From JAJFUI01 sp963754135 (GTDB taxonomy: Bacteria > Planctomycetota > Planctomycetia > Pirellulales > Thermoguttaceae), in NCBI GenBank assembly GCA_963754135.1, contig CAVWEY010000001.1, positions 546,652 through 610,651 on the forward strand: 64,000 nt of DNA, written 5' to 3'. Within the stretch, counting starts at the first letter, position 1. Every line of letters begins with the position of its first letter. The notes under the pieces are model-generated. The model ran no database searches and was not told the origin of the DNA. It saw only the letters and a program-made list of their open reading frames with translations. This document shows, in pieces, positions 1 to 10,817 of this stretch. A program made the position numbers and the translations under genes.

Positions 1-1157
1 TGAACACGAAGGCCCAGACCGAGGAGATGATCACGGCCAGGCACTGGATCAGGAAGAATTTCGGCCCCTCGGGCTTGCCGCTCAACAAGCCGTTGACGCC
101 CCCGCTCGCAACCGGGTTGAAATCCGTGGTGGCGAACATGCCGAGCATGACGATGCCGATGAACCCGCCCACGCCGTGGACGCCCCAGACGTCGAGGGCA
201 TCGTCCCATTGCAGTTTGTTCTTGATCGCCACGGCATAGTAGCAGACCACGCCGGAGATGATCCCGATGACGACGGCCATGCTGGGCGAGACAAAGCCGG
301 CCGCGGGGGTGATCGTGGCCAGGCCCGCCACGGCGCCGGTCAAGCAGGCCCAAGAACTTCGGCTTCCGGGAACTCATCCACTCGACGACGAACCAGGTGA
401 CGGCGGCGAAGGACGCGGCGACGTCGGTGTTGAGGAAGGCCACCGCGGTGACGGCGTCGACTTTCGACTCGCTGCCGGCGTTGAAGCCGTACCAGCCGAA
501 CCAGAGCAAGCCCGTGCCGAGAGCGACCAGGGGGATGCTGTGCGGTCCGCGGTCCACGACGTTCCGCCGGCCGACGTAGAGCACCGAGGCCAGCGCGGCG
601 ATGCCGGCGATGTTGTGGACGACGATGCCGCCGGCGAAGTCCTTCACGCCCCAACTGGCCAGCAGGCCGCCGCCCCACACCATGTGGACGAAGGGGAAGT
701 ACACCAGCAACAGCCAGCCGGTCAGGAAGATCATGTAGGCGTTGAAGGTGACGCGGTTGGTGAACGCGCCGGTGATCAGGGCCGGCGTGATGATGGCGAA
801 CATCATTTGGTAGGCGATGAACACGATGGCCGGGATGGAATTGTTGACCGGCGAGGGCATATCCAGCGTGATGTTCCGGAGGCAAGCCCAATCCAGATTG
901 CCGATGATTCCCAGAACGTCATTGCCGTCCTTCATGGTGCCGGAGAAGCAGAGCGAGTAGCCGCAGATATACCAGAGGACCGTGGTCCAGCCCATCGAGA
1001 CGAAGCTCTGGATCATGATGGCCAGCACGTTCTTCCGGCCGACCAGCCCGCCGTAGAAAAACGCCAGGCCGGGCGTCATCAGCATGACGAGGCTGGCGGC
1101 GAGGATCATAAAGCCGGTGTTGCCGGTGTCGAGCATCAGTTTTGCGTGTTCGGGCAT
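1..1157 (-). CDS. amt: Ammonium transporter Amt (3' end outside window, one frameshift)
   Basis: Integral membrane channel that passes ammonium/ammonia. Starts at 1157 with MPEHAKLMLDTGNTGF and continues as successive hydrophobic helices with the Amt signatures PGLAFFYGGLVG near the N-terminus, HMVWGGGLL in the middle and DALDVWGVHGVGG near 150-195. The hallmark order of these motifs makes the family clear. An extra base near 343-344, in the segment for GLL-TGAVAGLATITPAAG, shifts the frame, and the reading resumes cleanly in another frame to the window edge. No PII (glnK) gene is visible upstream, although many Amt genes have one beside them. A long open frame on the opposite strand is only a GC-rich shadow. 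Confidence 0.9.
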   Translation of the reverse strand, partial: MPEHAKLMLDTGNTGFMILAASLVMLMTPGLAFFYGGLVGRKNVLAIMIQSFVSMGWTTVLWYICGYSLCFSGTMKDGNDVLGIIGNLDWACLRNITLDMPSPVNNSIPAIVFIAYQMMFAIITPALITGAFTNRVTFNAYMIFLTGWLLLVYFPFVHMVWGGGLLASWGVKDFAGGIVVHNIAGIAALASVLYVGRRNVVDRGPHSIPLVALGTGLLWFGWYGFNAGSESKVDAVTAVAFLNTDVAASFAAVTWFVVEWMSSRKPKFLGLLDRRRGGPGHDHPRGRLCLAQHGRRHRDHLRRGLLLCRGDQEQTAMGRCPRRLGRPRRGRVHRHRHARHVRHHGFQPGCERGRQRLVERQARGAEILPDPVPGRDHLLGLGLRV

Positions 1158-1298
1158 GACTCAGGACCTCCTGGAGCTGATGAATGAGGGTGTGTGTTCT
1201 GATTGCGTGCCGGGACGGCGGCCGACGGCGCTGCGCCGGGGGCCGGTCATTCCGTAGATGCTAGGCCGCGGACGGGCCGTTGTCAATAAGTCTCCTCG

Positions 1299-1378
1299 GG
1301 GTGGCACGCCCTGAAAGGGCGTGGTGCGCCGCCAAGTGCGGCCTTGGCACCCGCCACGCCCTTTCAGGCGCGCCACCC
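1299..1378. repeat. Palindromic repeat, CCCTGAAAGGG-core family
   Basis: Two arms reading GGTGGCACGCCCTGAAAGGG and its near complement are separated by about 25 bp. A second, more perfect copy lies at 5660-5740. Both lie outside genes and could fold as long hairpins. Confidence 0.8.
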
Positions 1379-1409
1379 AACGGTCAGCAGTCGGCGCAAC
1401 AACCATGCG

Positions 1410-1530
1410 TCAGGGCCACTTCATCCCCAGATTCTTCACCGGGAACGCCCGCTGGTCGGCGACCTCCTCGATCCGCTTGGCGACCGGTTTTCCGCCGCCG
1501 CGGCCGGCCCGGGTGGAGATTCCGAGAACG
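1410..1530 (-). pseudogene. Relic of a prolyl oligopeptidase C-terminus
   Basis: The minus-strand frame ending at 1410 encodes ISTRAGRGGGKP...KRIEEVADQ...VKNLGMKWP. This closely resembles the last about 37 residues of the intact peptidase ending at 3430 (ISTRSGHGGGKP...VKNLGMDVEP). The catalytic His position of the intact copy (SGHGGG) reads AGRGGG here, and no upstream peptidase sequence remains. It is a duplicated 3' end or the remains of a deleted paralogue, with the ankyrin gene between the two copies. Confidence 0.75.
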
Positions 1531-1664
1531 GCCGCGGGGGGTGCGAAGCAGCCGGGCGACGCTAGCTCCGGCGCAGGGAGGCGGGCGGTTGTTGGAGAAC
1601 AGGGCACGACACAGTACAATCAGACGCTAACGCAAGTGGGACCGCACTCGGGGGTAGGTCAAAG

Positions 1665-3403
1665 ATGTTGATTCACGACTATGCCGCAGACGGCAATTTG
1701 ACGGGCGTTGCCGACGAACTGGCTAGGAACATTGATATCGAGACACGAGAACGAGGTCTACGGCCGTACGCCGCTGATGCGCACCGTCATCAGCGCGAGG
1801 GCCGGACCAGAGATCGTGCGGTTCTTGTTGGAAAGGGGCGCCAACCCGAACGCAGCCGTCGAGGCCTCCGCCTACCGTGTTCACGAAAACGTTCTGAGCC
1901 TCGCGGCCGGAGCCGGAAACCGCGACAAGATCACCCTCCTTCTTGACGCCGCTGCCGACGTCAGGTGCGAACGTCCTAACCGATACGACGCTCTCATCGA
2001 CGCCATGTACGGTCGAAATATCGCCAGAGACCCCCAACTGGTGCCGATCATCCGGCTGCTGATCGACCGGGGCGCAATACTGAATACTGTCACCGAGTAC
2101 GGCGAGTCGGCGTTAAGTGTAGCCTCGAACAATGGCCGGTTCGACGCCGTGCAGGTACTTCTCGATGCGGGCTCTGACCCTAGTTTGCTGGAATGGACGC
2201 CCCTGATGCGGGCCGTTGCGTTGGGAACACCAGCGGACGTACAAGCGCAGATCGATGGGGGAGCGGATCTCGCGGCGAGGGACCGTTGGGCCAGGACCCC
2301 TTGGCTGCTCAGTCTTCAGGTTGGAGACGTGGCGAAAGCCAAGCTGTTGTTGGCGGCCGGGGCCAATCGCGAGGACCGAGGGCGTTGTGGCAGAACGCCG
2401 CTCATGTATCCGATCGCCAACGGGCACGGCGACATGCTGCGATGGCTGCTGTCGCGCGGGTTGAGCCTGGACGACACAGACGAATTCAAGACGACAGCTC
2501 TAATGTATGCGGCCGAGACGGGGGAGGCGGAGTGCGTGAAGACTCTGATGGAAGCTGGCGCCAATATCCACCTCAAGAATCATACCGAGGGCACGGCCAT
2601 TGCGATGGCCTCGACCCTCGAACGTTGTCCGCCTGCTGGTCGGCGGCGGGGCCGACCTCAATGACATCAACGAAGACATGCGGGCCGCGCTGACCAAGCT
2701 ACCCAACGACGGGCAAATAAAAGTCTCTCGCGAGGAATACCTGGCGGCGAAGAACCGCCGCTTCGGCAGGAGCAACCCGGAGAAAATGAACTACCCCTTC
2801 TGGCAGGCGATGGTCACGGCGGGGGTAAATGCATGGTCCGCCAAACACCACTTTGACGACAAGGAGTTCAAACGCGACGAGATTTTTTGCTTCGCGCGCT
2901 TCGGAAAGTCGATCAACGAGCTTCCCGACGGACGGATAGTCGAGATCGGCGGCGAACACGAAGATTATTACGACCCGAATTTCTGCATCTACAACGACGT
3001 GATCGTTCACCACGGCGACGGGGCCTTCGACATCCTGGGCTATCCCAAAGAGTTGTTTCCCCCGACGGACTTCCACACGGCGACTCTCGTGGGGAAGTTC
3101 ATCTACATTATTGGCAGCCTCGGCTACAGCGACGAACGACAGTACGGCGCCACCCAGGTTCACCGCCTCGACGTTGACACCTTCGCCATTGAGCCAGTGC
3201 CAACTTCAGGCGAGAGCCCGGGGTGGATAAGCAGACACAAGGCAACGTTGCGGGGCGATCACGCAATCCATATCCGCGACGGCAAGGTCTGCCTACAGAA
3301 CGCCGGCGCAGAGGAATACGTCGACAACACGTCCGAGTACGTGCTGGACTTGGACACCTTGGCATGGCGGAAACTCAACGGCGGCCGTGCCACAGCGTTG
3401 TGA
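1665..3403 (+). CDS. Ankyrin-repeat protein with C-terminal propeller-like domain (two frameshifts)
   Basis: Reads in three frames that join into one protein: MLIHDYAADGNLTGVADEL from 1665, then ENEVYGRTPLMRTV with ankyrin repeats (TPLMRAVALG, GRTPLMYPIANGHGDM, TTALMYAAETGEAECVKTL), then NVVRLLVGGGADLND and a non-ankyrin C-terminus from about 2640. Extra bases near 1748 and 2617 explain the shifts. The C-terminal 230 residues have Kelch-like blade patterns (INELPDGRIVEIGG, TLVGKFIYIIGSLGY, DTLAWRKLNGG), so ankyrin plus beta-propeller is my reading; the propeller is inferred. No enzymatic motif is seen. The role is probably protein binding. The gene sits between two copies of a peptidase 3' end, which suggests it was inserted there. 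Confidence 0.75.
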
Positions 3404-3429
3404 CGCGGCAAGATGCCGCATCTACAGCG

Positions 3430-5580
<2,151 letters not shown>

Positions 5581-5624
5581 CAGCGGTCTCCTCGTTAGGT
5601 GATGGCCTCAAGGTGGGGGGACGA

Positions 5625-5654
5625 TGTAGGAGGCAACTCCTGTCGCCGATTGAG
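5625..5654. repeat. Dispersed 30-bp repeat, first copy
   Basis: Reads TGTAGGAGGCAACTCC, then GTCGCC and ATTGAG. A near-identical copy is at 29368-29397. Both lie upstream of minus-strand genes for exported proteins (oligopeptidase and SppA). Confidence 0.7.
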
Positions 5655-5659
5655 CGACT

Positions 5660-5740
5660 GGGTGGCACGCCCTGAAAGGGCGTGGTAGGGACGTCACGTC
5701 GAATTCGGCGTTCCCCACGCCCTTTCAGGGCGTGCCACCC
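5660..5740. repeat. Palindromic repeat, CCCTGAAAGGG-core family, second copy
   Basis: Near-perfect inverted repeat of about 27 bp per arm (GGGTGGCACGCCCTGAAAGG and complement) around a 27-bp loop. Same family as 1299-1378. Confidence 0.85.
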
Positions 5741-6336
5741 AACGCCACTCTTAAGAGGCTATCGCAAGCCAGAAGACCCGCAAGATGCCCCTCTGCGTCT
5801 TTCGCGCGCATTTTGCTTCCCAAGAAAGCAGCAATCCAATAAAATAGGGGCCTGTGACGTGCCACCGTACATAGTGGCCGACCGGGCAGCAAGGGCAAGG
5901 TAACCGTCCGGTCAAATAACGTCAGAGGCCCCACGGGCCAATCACTCATTTGGCGAACTGTTGGGTTCGCCTGCGACCGGTAAACAGCATCCGGCGTGCC
6001 AATTGCGATGTTCTCGGTGTTGATGGCAAGATGATCGGTTGTAAGTCGTTATTGTGCAAGTTCTTATAACCTAATCTCTGTCGCCGCGGCGATCCGGGCG
6101 AGGACAAACAGATCCACGACGCAGTGTACCGTTTCGCTACACAGGGCTGGCTAAGGTGTAGCGATTCGTCGGGTGCGTGAAACGCACCATCGCCCCACCA
6201 GACGCTGAGGTACGTTTCACGCACCCTACCGCGCCGCCCGCCGGGTTCCAGGTCGTTGGGAAGCCTGCTAGTACTTCGCCGGTGAAATTGGCGTTCCTAG
6301 TTCCGCCTTTGGCTGGCTAATCCACCCGGATGAAGG
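5741..6336. other. About 600 bp without a convincing gene; holds a hairpin at 6171-6228
   Basis: No frame here has coding character. At 6171-6228 the sequence GGGTGCGTGAAACGCACC is followed 22 bp later by its complement, GGTACGTTTCACGCACCC, forming a long hairpin. The yegS-like gene starts immediately after this stretch. Confidence 0.6.
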
Positions 6337-7344
6337 ATGTTTTCCTTGCCGCCAGTTGCATCCACCGCGACGATCCCTCGCGACGCCAACCGGGTGGCGA
6401 TTCTGTTGAATCCCCAGGCCGGCCCACGGGCCGCCGAGCCGCGGGCCCAGCGTCTGGCCGAATTGCTCGAAAAGCAGGGCTACCAAACGGAGCTTTTCAC
6501 CGACCTGGCCGCCGCCGCCGCGCAAGCCAATCGCTGGCACGCCGAGGGGCGTCTGCGGGTGTTGGTCGGAGTCGGCGGGGATGGGACCGCCGGCGAGTTG
6601 ATTAACCGCGCCGACGAGGGCGTCCCGCTGACGTTCCTGCCCGCCGGCAACTCGAACCTGCTGGCCGTCTACTTCCGCCTGAGCAAGAATCCCGAGGTCC
6701 TCTGCCGCACGATTGCCGCGGGCCTTCTGGCCCGGATCGACGCGGGCCAGGCCAACGGCCGGCTGTTCTCGCTGATGGCCAGTTGCGGCTTGGACGCGGA
6801 AGTGGTCCAACGGCTTCACGAGCGCCGCACGGGCCACATCTCGCTGTCCACCTACGGCATGCCGATCCTGAAGGGCATTGCCGGATACGGATACCCTGAG
6901 CTTCGCATCCAGTGGGACGGAGAGTGCCGCGCGCCGGCGTTGCGGGCACGTTGGCTGTTCGTCTTCAACCTTCCGTGCTATGGGGGCGGAGTCCGGATCG
7001 CACCTCAGGCCGACGGCTCGGACGGGCTGTTGGACGTGTGCGGCTTCCGCCGCGGCCGGCTGTGGCCCGGTCTCTGGTACCTGGCGACGGTGCTGGCCGG
7101 CCAACATCGGCGATTGGGTTGTTGCACCACCCACCGCGTGCGGCGGTTGCGGATCACCTCCGAGACGGAAGTGCCCTACCAACTGGATGGAGACCCCGGC
7201 GGAACGCTCCCGCTGGAGATTCAAGTCCTTCCCGGCCGCTTGACGCTGCTGGTGCCGGCGGAAGCAGCGGATTGCGAAACCGCAAGCGGCCCCCCGCGAC
7301 CGCAGTCGCGGGGCGTTTCCCAACCCTCAATCCCGAATCCCTAA
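6337..7344 (+). CDS. Diacylglycerol/lipid kinase family protein (YegS/DagK-like)
   Basis: Phosphorylates a lipid such as diacylglycerol using ATP; the exact substrate cannot be read from sequence. The N-terminal domain has NPQAGPRA, the nucleotide-binding motif GVGGDGTAGELINR and LPAGNSN. The C-terminal beta domain has FNLPCYGGGVRIAPQADGSDGLLDVC and the late QLDGDPGG motif. At 335 residues it is of usual family length and free of frameshifts. The last about 20 residues, after LTLLVPAEA, are encoded by repeat sequence: a hairpin at 7292-7313 and a 7-bp tandem repeat at 7329-7356. The native C-terminus was probably shorter. kdsA follows 23 bp downstream. Confidence 0.88.
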   Translation: MFSLPPVASTATIPRDANRVAILLNPQAGPRAAEPRAQRLAELLEKQGYQTELFTDLAAAAAQANRWHAEGRLRVLVGVGGDGTAGELINRADEGVPLTFLPAGNSNLLAVYFRLSKNPEVLCRTIAAGLLARIDAGQANGRLFSLMASCGLDAEVVQRLHERRTGHISLSTYGMPILKGIAGYGYPELRIQWDGECRAPALRARWLFVFNLPCYGGGVRIAPQADGSDGLLDVCGFRRGRLWPGLWYLATVLAGQHRRLGCCTTHRVRRLRITSETEVPYQLDGDPGGTLPLEIQVLPGRLTLLVPAEAADCETASGPPRPQSRGVSQPSIPNP

Positions 7345-7356
7345 TCTCTAATCCCT
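7292..7356. repeat. Hairpin plus 7-bp tandem repeat at the 3' end of the lipid kinase gene
   Basis: CCCCGCGAC, CGCA and GTCGCGGGG form a hairpin at 7292-7313. At 7329-7356 there are four 7-bp units of the type AATCCCT. Both run into the coding sequence and the intergenic gap before kdsA. The motif TTGCGAAACCGCAAGCGG at about 7273-7290 recurs at 15556. Confidence 0.75.
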
Positions 7357-7367
7357 AGCGTTACTCT

Positions 7368-8206
7368 ATGCCCGAGAATCCCGTCACGATCGGACCGCTC
7401 CGCTGTGGCCGTGGGCAGCCGCTTCTGGTCATCGCCGGGCCGTGCGTGATGGAGAGCGAGGCGCTGACGCTCGCTGATCGCCGCGCGGCTGAGGCAAATT
7501 GCGGCCGAGTTGGCCGTGCCGTTGGTGTTCAAGGCCTCGTTCGACAAGGCCAACCGGACGAGCGTTTCCGCGTACCGCGGTCCGGGCCTGGTTGGCGGCC
7601 TGGCCATCTTGCGGCGGGTGAAGGAATCGACCGGCCTGCCGGTGACCACCGACATCCATGAGCCGGGTCAGGCGGCAGCGGCCGGCGCGGTGTGCGATCT
7701 GATCCAAATCCCCGCCTTCCTCGCCCGGCAAACCGACCTCCTCTTGGCGGCCGCGGCCACGGGCCGGCCGGTACACGTCAAGAAGGGGCAATTCCTCGCC
7801 CCCTGGGACATGAAACACGTGGTCGGCAAGTTGGAGGCGGGCGGTTGCCGTCAGATTCTCCTGGGCGAGCGCGGCACCTTCTTCGGCTACGGCCGGCTGG
7901 TGAATGACATGCGGGCCGATTCCGCAGATGCAGGCCCTGGGCACGCCCGTGATCTTCGACGCCACGCACAGCGTTCAGGAGCCGGGCGGATTGGCGCGGC
8001 CACCGGCGGCAACCGGGCGATGGTCGAGCCCTTGGCCCGCGCCGCCACCGCCCTGGGCGCCGACGGACTGTTCTTCGAGACCCATCCCCAGCCCGACGCC
8101 GCCCCCAGCGACGGCCCGAACATGATCCCCCTCGACCAGTTCGCCGCTCTCTTGCGACGCCTGCTGGCGATCCGCCGGACGATCGGAGAAATCGAGCGGG
8201 ACTTAA
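7368..8206 (+). CDS. kdsA: 3-deoxy-8-phosphooctulonate synthase (three frameshifts)
   Basis: Condenses arabinose-5-phosphate with phosphoenolpyruvate to KDO-8-phosphate, the first committed step towards the KDO of lipopolysaccharide, in the cytoplasm. Motifs in order: LLVIAGPCVMESE, VPLVFKASFDKANR, GLPVTTDIHEP, DLIQIPAFLARQTDLL, HVKKGQFLAPWDM, LGERGTFFGYGRLVNDMR, PVIFDATHSVQ, FFETHPQPDAAPSDGPNM. About 275 residues, as usual. An extra base near 7478, another near 7921 and a missing base near 7998 break the frame. The natural stop is probably the TAA at 8204-8206, also one base out of phase. Presence of kdsA supports an outer membrane with KDO. Confidence 0.9.
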
Positions 8207-8220
8207 CGGACAGGAACCAC

Positions 8221-8361
8221 AAATTGCAAGTTGCAAATTGCAAATTGAAAATTGAAAACTCGCCCAGTCGGGTGCCCACGTGGTCGTGCGCGTCCGTCGT
8301 CGTCAGCAGTCGACTCTCTGCAATTTGCAATTTGCAATTTGCAATTTGCAATTTGCAATTT
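8221..8361. repeat. Two 7-bp tandem arrays in inverted arrangement
   Basis: Five 7-bp units of the type AAATTGC at 8221-8255 face six perfect units of GCAATTT at 8320-8361, so the two arrays can pair as a hairpin around a 65-bp loop. It lies between kdsA and the lipoprotein gene, may act as a terminator, and runs into the start of the lipoprotein frame. Confidence 0.9.
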
Positions 8362-10040
8362 GCGTTTCTCTGTGCGCTGCCGCTGCTATTCCTGGCGGGC
8401 TGCGGCGGTTGCCGCCAGTGCGGTGCCGCCGCCCGCGGCGGCAGCACCGCTGAGGGTCAGGCCGCTGCGGGCCAGCATCGGCGAGGAACTCCTCACGCTT
8501 GCCATTGACAACCTCAATCGCTTGGAGGAGTTCAGCTCCGCCGATGTCCTCCAGCAGATCCCGATCGCCTCGATCCGCGAAACCAGCCGGGCCGGCCAGA
8601 CCGACGGGCAGTCCGATCCCTTGTTGGCGTCTTGGCCGGAGCCGGAGATGCTCGGGCAGATCGTCGACCGGCTGAACCAATGGCTGCACGGCCAGCAGCC
8701 GCCGGCGGGTTGGAAGCCCGATCCGATGGTGGCGGCTGTGCCCAAGCCGCTGGCCGGCCTGCCGCAATTGAAGGACCTGGGCGGAAGGGAGTATCTCCGC
8801 GTTTCGACGGCTATTCCTCCAGGAGGCCGCCTGGCTCCGCGACATCAGCCGTTGGACCGCGCGGCGGCGTTCTGGACGATTTGGACCGGGCCAAGAGCAT
8901 CTTTGACTGGACGGTGCCGAAACATCCAGATTGAAGCGGACTGGCCGGACCGTACGCCGCAGTTCCCCTGGGAGACGTTGCTGTTCGGCCGCGGCACGGC
9001 CGCCGAGCGGGCCTGGGTCTTCATCCTCCTGTTGCGGCAACTGGACATCGACGCCGCGATGCTGGCAATTGACGCGGCGCCGGCGAAACAAGGGCTGGGC
9101 ACTTCAGTGCCCAGTCAAAAGGGTGAACAGCCTCTCCGTCCCTGGTGCGTCGGCGTGCTGGTCGAAGGCGAAGTCTATCTTTTCGATCCCTTGCTGGGGC
9201 TGCCCGTTCCTGCGCCCAAGGGCGTGAGTCGCGGCGCCAGCGGAAGTTGGCGATCCAGCCCGCCACCTTGGCCCAGGTCGTGGCCGAGCCCGAAGTTGCT
9301 GCGGGCGGCTGGACACCGATCCGTCGCACAGTACGGCGTCAAGGCCGCCGAGTCTGCGAGCACGTTGTGCTCTGCTGGAGGCCTCGCCGGACTACCTGTC
9401 GCAGCGGATGAAGCTGTTGGAATCGCGTCTGGGCGGCGACCGGAAGATGGTTCTGACGACGGCCCCCAGCGAGCACGCCGAGCGTTGGAAGGCGGCCAAG
9501 CACGTCGGCGGCGTGCGGCTGTGGCGGTTGCCTTTCGAAACGCTCCCAGCGCCGCTCGACAGCTCGACTGGCCCGCCGTGCGGCGCAGCTCCGCGCGCAT
9601 GCTGCCGTTCTACGTTGTCGCCTCGGCGCCGCTCTATCGCGGGCGGGTGCTCTACCTGCGGGGCAAGTTCGTCGGCGAAGAGGGCGCCACCTCGTATTTC
9701 CAGGCGGCGCGGCCCTCGAACGAGCACCTCCAGGCCTCGTCCGCCGATCCGGTCGAGAAGGCCTTGCGCTTCGGGGCAAGCTGGACGCCACCTACTGGCT
9801 CGGCTTGATCGCCCAGGAGCGCGGCAAGTACGACGCGGCCGTCGACTATTTCGCCAATCGCCGGCCCCCGCTGATCTCTCCCGACGGCCCCTGGACCAGC
9901 GGCGCCCGTTACAATCGCACTTCAGGCCGCGCATATCCGAGGCCTCCGGCGACATCGACAAAGCCATCCTTCTGTACCGCGACGACGCTGTCCCTCGCCG
10001 GGCTCACCAGGGCGACCTGCTGCGGCAGCGAAATGGCTGA
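8353..10040 (+). CDS. Putative lipoprotein with TPR-like C-terminus (many frameshifts, start uncertain)
   Basis: The N-terminus encodes a lipoprotein signal, FAFLCALPLLFLAGC, directly after the GCAATTT array; TTG at 8353 is a possible start and none is convincing. Pieces that join across frames are ELLTLAIDNLNRLEEF, AKSIFDWTVRNIQIEAD with LQEAAWLRDISRW, ERAWVFILLLRQLDIDAAML (reminiscent of transglutaminase-like modules), GKLDATYWLGLIAQERGKYD and EASGDIDKAILLYRDD (TPR-like). At least five shifts are needed. An in-frame palindrome at 9094-9113 encodes GLGTSVPSQ. It ends naturally at 10040. Location is predicted to be an envelope lipoprotein. The function is not known. Confidence 0.55.
9094..9113. 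repeat. Short palindrome inside a coding region
   Basis: CTGGGCAC, TTCA and GTGCCCAG form a perfect 8-bp stem inside the lipoprotein gene and are translated as part of GLGTSVPSQ. Confidence 0.8.
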
Positions 10041-10076
10041 GCCGAACAGGGCAGCCAGTGACGGCCCCGCGGTCGT

Positions 10077-10814
10077 TCACCCGATCCACAGCCCTTCCAG
10101 ACGGACTTGCCAGTGGTCGTCGGCGTGGTTCAGATAATTCAGCAGTCCGCTGTGCCGCCACTGCAACATGCACATGTGCGGTTGGAAGAAGTAGCGGAGG
10201 CCGACCTTCAGTTCGCTGCGGGTGTTTTTCACCAGGCCCTCGTAGCCCTCGGCGATGTAGTAGCCCAGGTCCTTGAAGCCCTTCAGCCGCGGTCCCAACG
10301 GGCCGGTCACGCACCAGACGATCACGCCGGTCCGCACGTCGACCTGCGTGGCCACGCCGCAGTGCGTAATCGGGCAGCCGCAGGACATGCCCAGCGGCCG
10401 GCCGATCAGGATGTCGCCCACCCGCACGTCAAGCTCTTTGGTGATCGCCGGGTTGTGGGGCAGGATGATCTCGCGCGGGCCGGGCTCTTCGGGAAAATGC
10501 TCGAGATAGAAGTCGAAATCGCGGCCGAGGCTGTCTTGCCAGGTAAGCTGCCCCTTTTGGCTGCGGCCGGCCGCGTAAGAGCGTCGGCCGCAGCCGTGCA
10601 GCCGCCGCACGTGGTCGGGCAGGAAACCGCACGCGGCTGCCGCGGCGGCGGGCGGCGCCGCCGGGGCCTCCTGCCGGATGCGGTTCTCCGAAAGATGAAT
10701 GCACCGCCGGATCGACTCCGGCGACGTGGCCAAATGACTGCGGAACTCGTCGCACGTGCGGTAGCCGCACAGACCGCAATCCAGTCCCGGTAGTTCGACG
10801 TTGCTGGTGACCAT
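10077..10814 (-). CDS. [4Fe-4S]-binding protein, uncharacterised
   Basis: Starts with MVTSNVELPGLDCGLCGYRTCDEFRSH and a fourth Cys at IRRCIHL. This C-x2-C-x4-C...C pattern matches the putative Fe-S domain (Pfam FeS, PF04060) of RnfB and the CODH/ACS small subunits. The 245 residues continue with further Cys at GMSCGCPITHC and VIVWCVTGPLG, so a second metal site is possible. An in-frame palindrome at 10559-10595 encodes HGCGRRSYAAGR and probably is not native. It is the last gene of a same-strand cluster with a cysteine desulfurase, a HypB-like GTPase and an ABC-type ATPase. The reading frame is intact. The function is unknown; a role in building or delivering a metal cofactor is inference from the neighbours. 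Confidence 0.7.
   Translation of the reverse strand: MVTSNVELPGLDCGLCGYRTCDEFRSHLATSPESIRRCIHLSENRIRQEAPAAPPAAAAAACGFLPDHVRRLHGCGRRSYAAGRSQKGQLTWQDSLGRDFDFYLEHFPEEPGPREIILPHNPAITKELDVRVGDILIGRPLGMSCGCPITHCGVATQVDVRTGVIVWCVTGPLGPRLKGFKDLGYYIAEGYEGLVKNTRSELKVGLRYFFQPHMCMLQWRHSGLLNYLNHADDHWQVRLEGLWIG
10559..10595. repeat. Palindrome translated within the Fe-S protein gene
   Basis: GGCTGCGGCCG and its exact complement, CGGCCGCAGCC, flank a 15-bp loop. It is translated in frame. Confidence 0.8.
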
Positions 10815-10817
10815 GAT

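Noticed and set aside
258..1187. 309-residue open frame on the plus strand over amt
   Set aside because: Antisense shadow in GC-rich DNA; the minus strand encodes clear Amt motifs, while this frame has low-complexity composition.
7368..8206. Programmed ribosomal frameshifting in kdsA and other genes
   Set aside because: No slippery heptamers were seen at the shift points, and most frame-restoring changes are single inserted bases in ordinary sequence in many unrelated genes; sequencing error is simpler.
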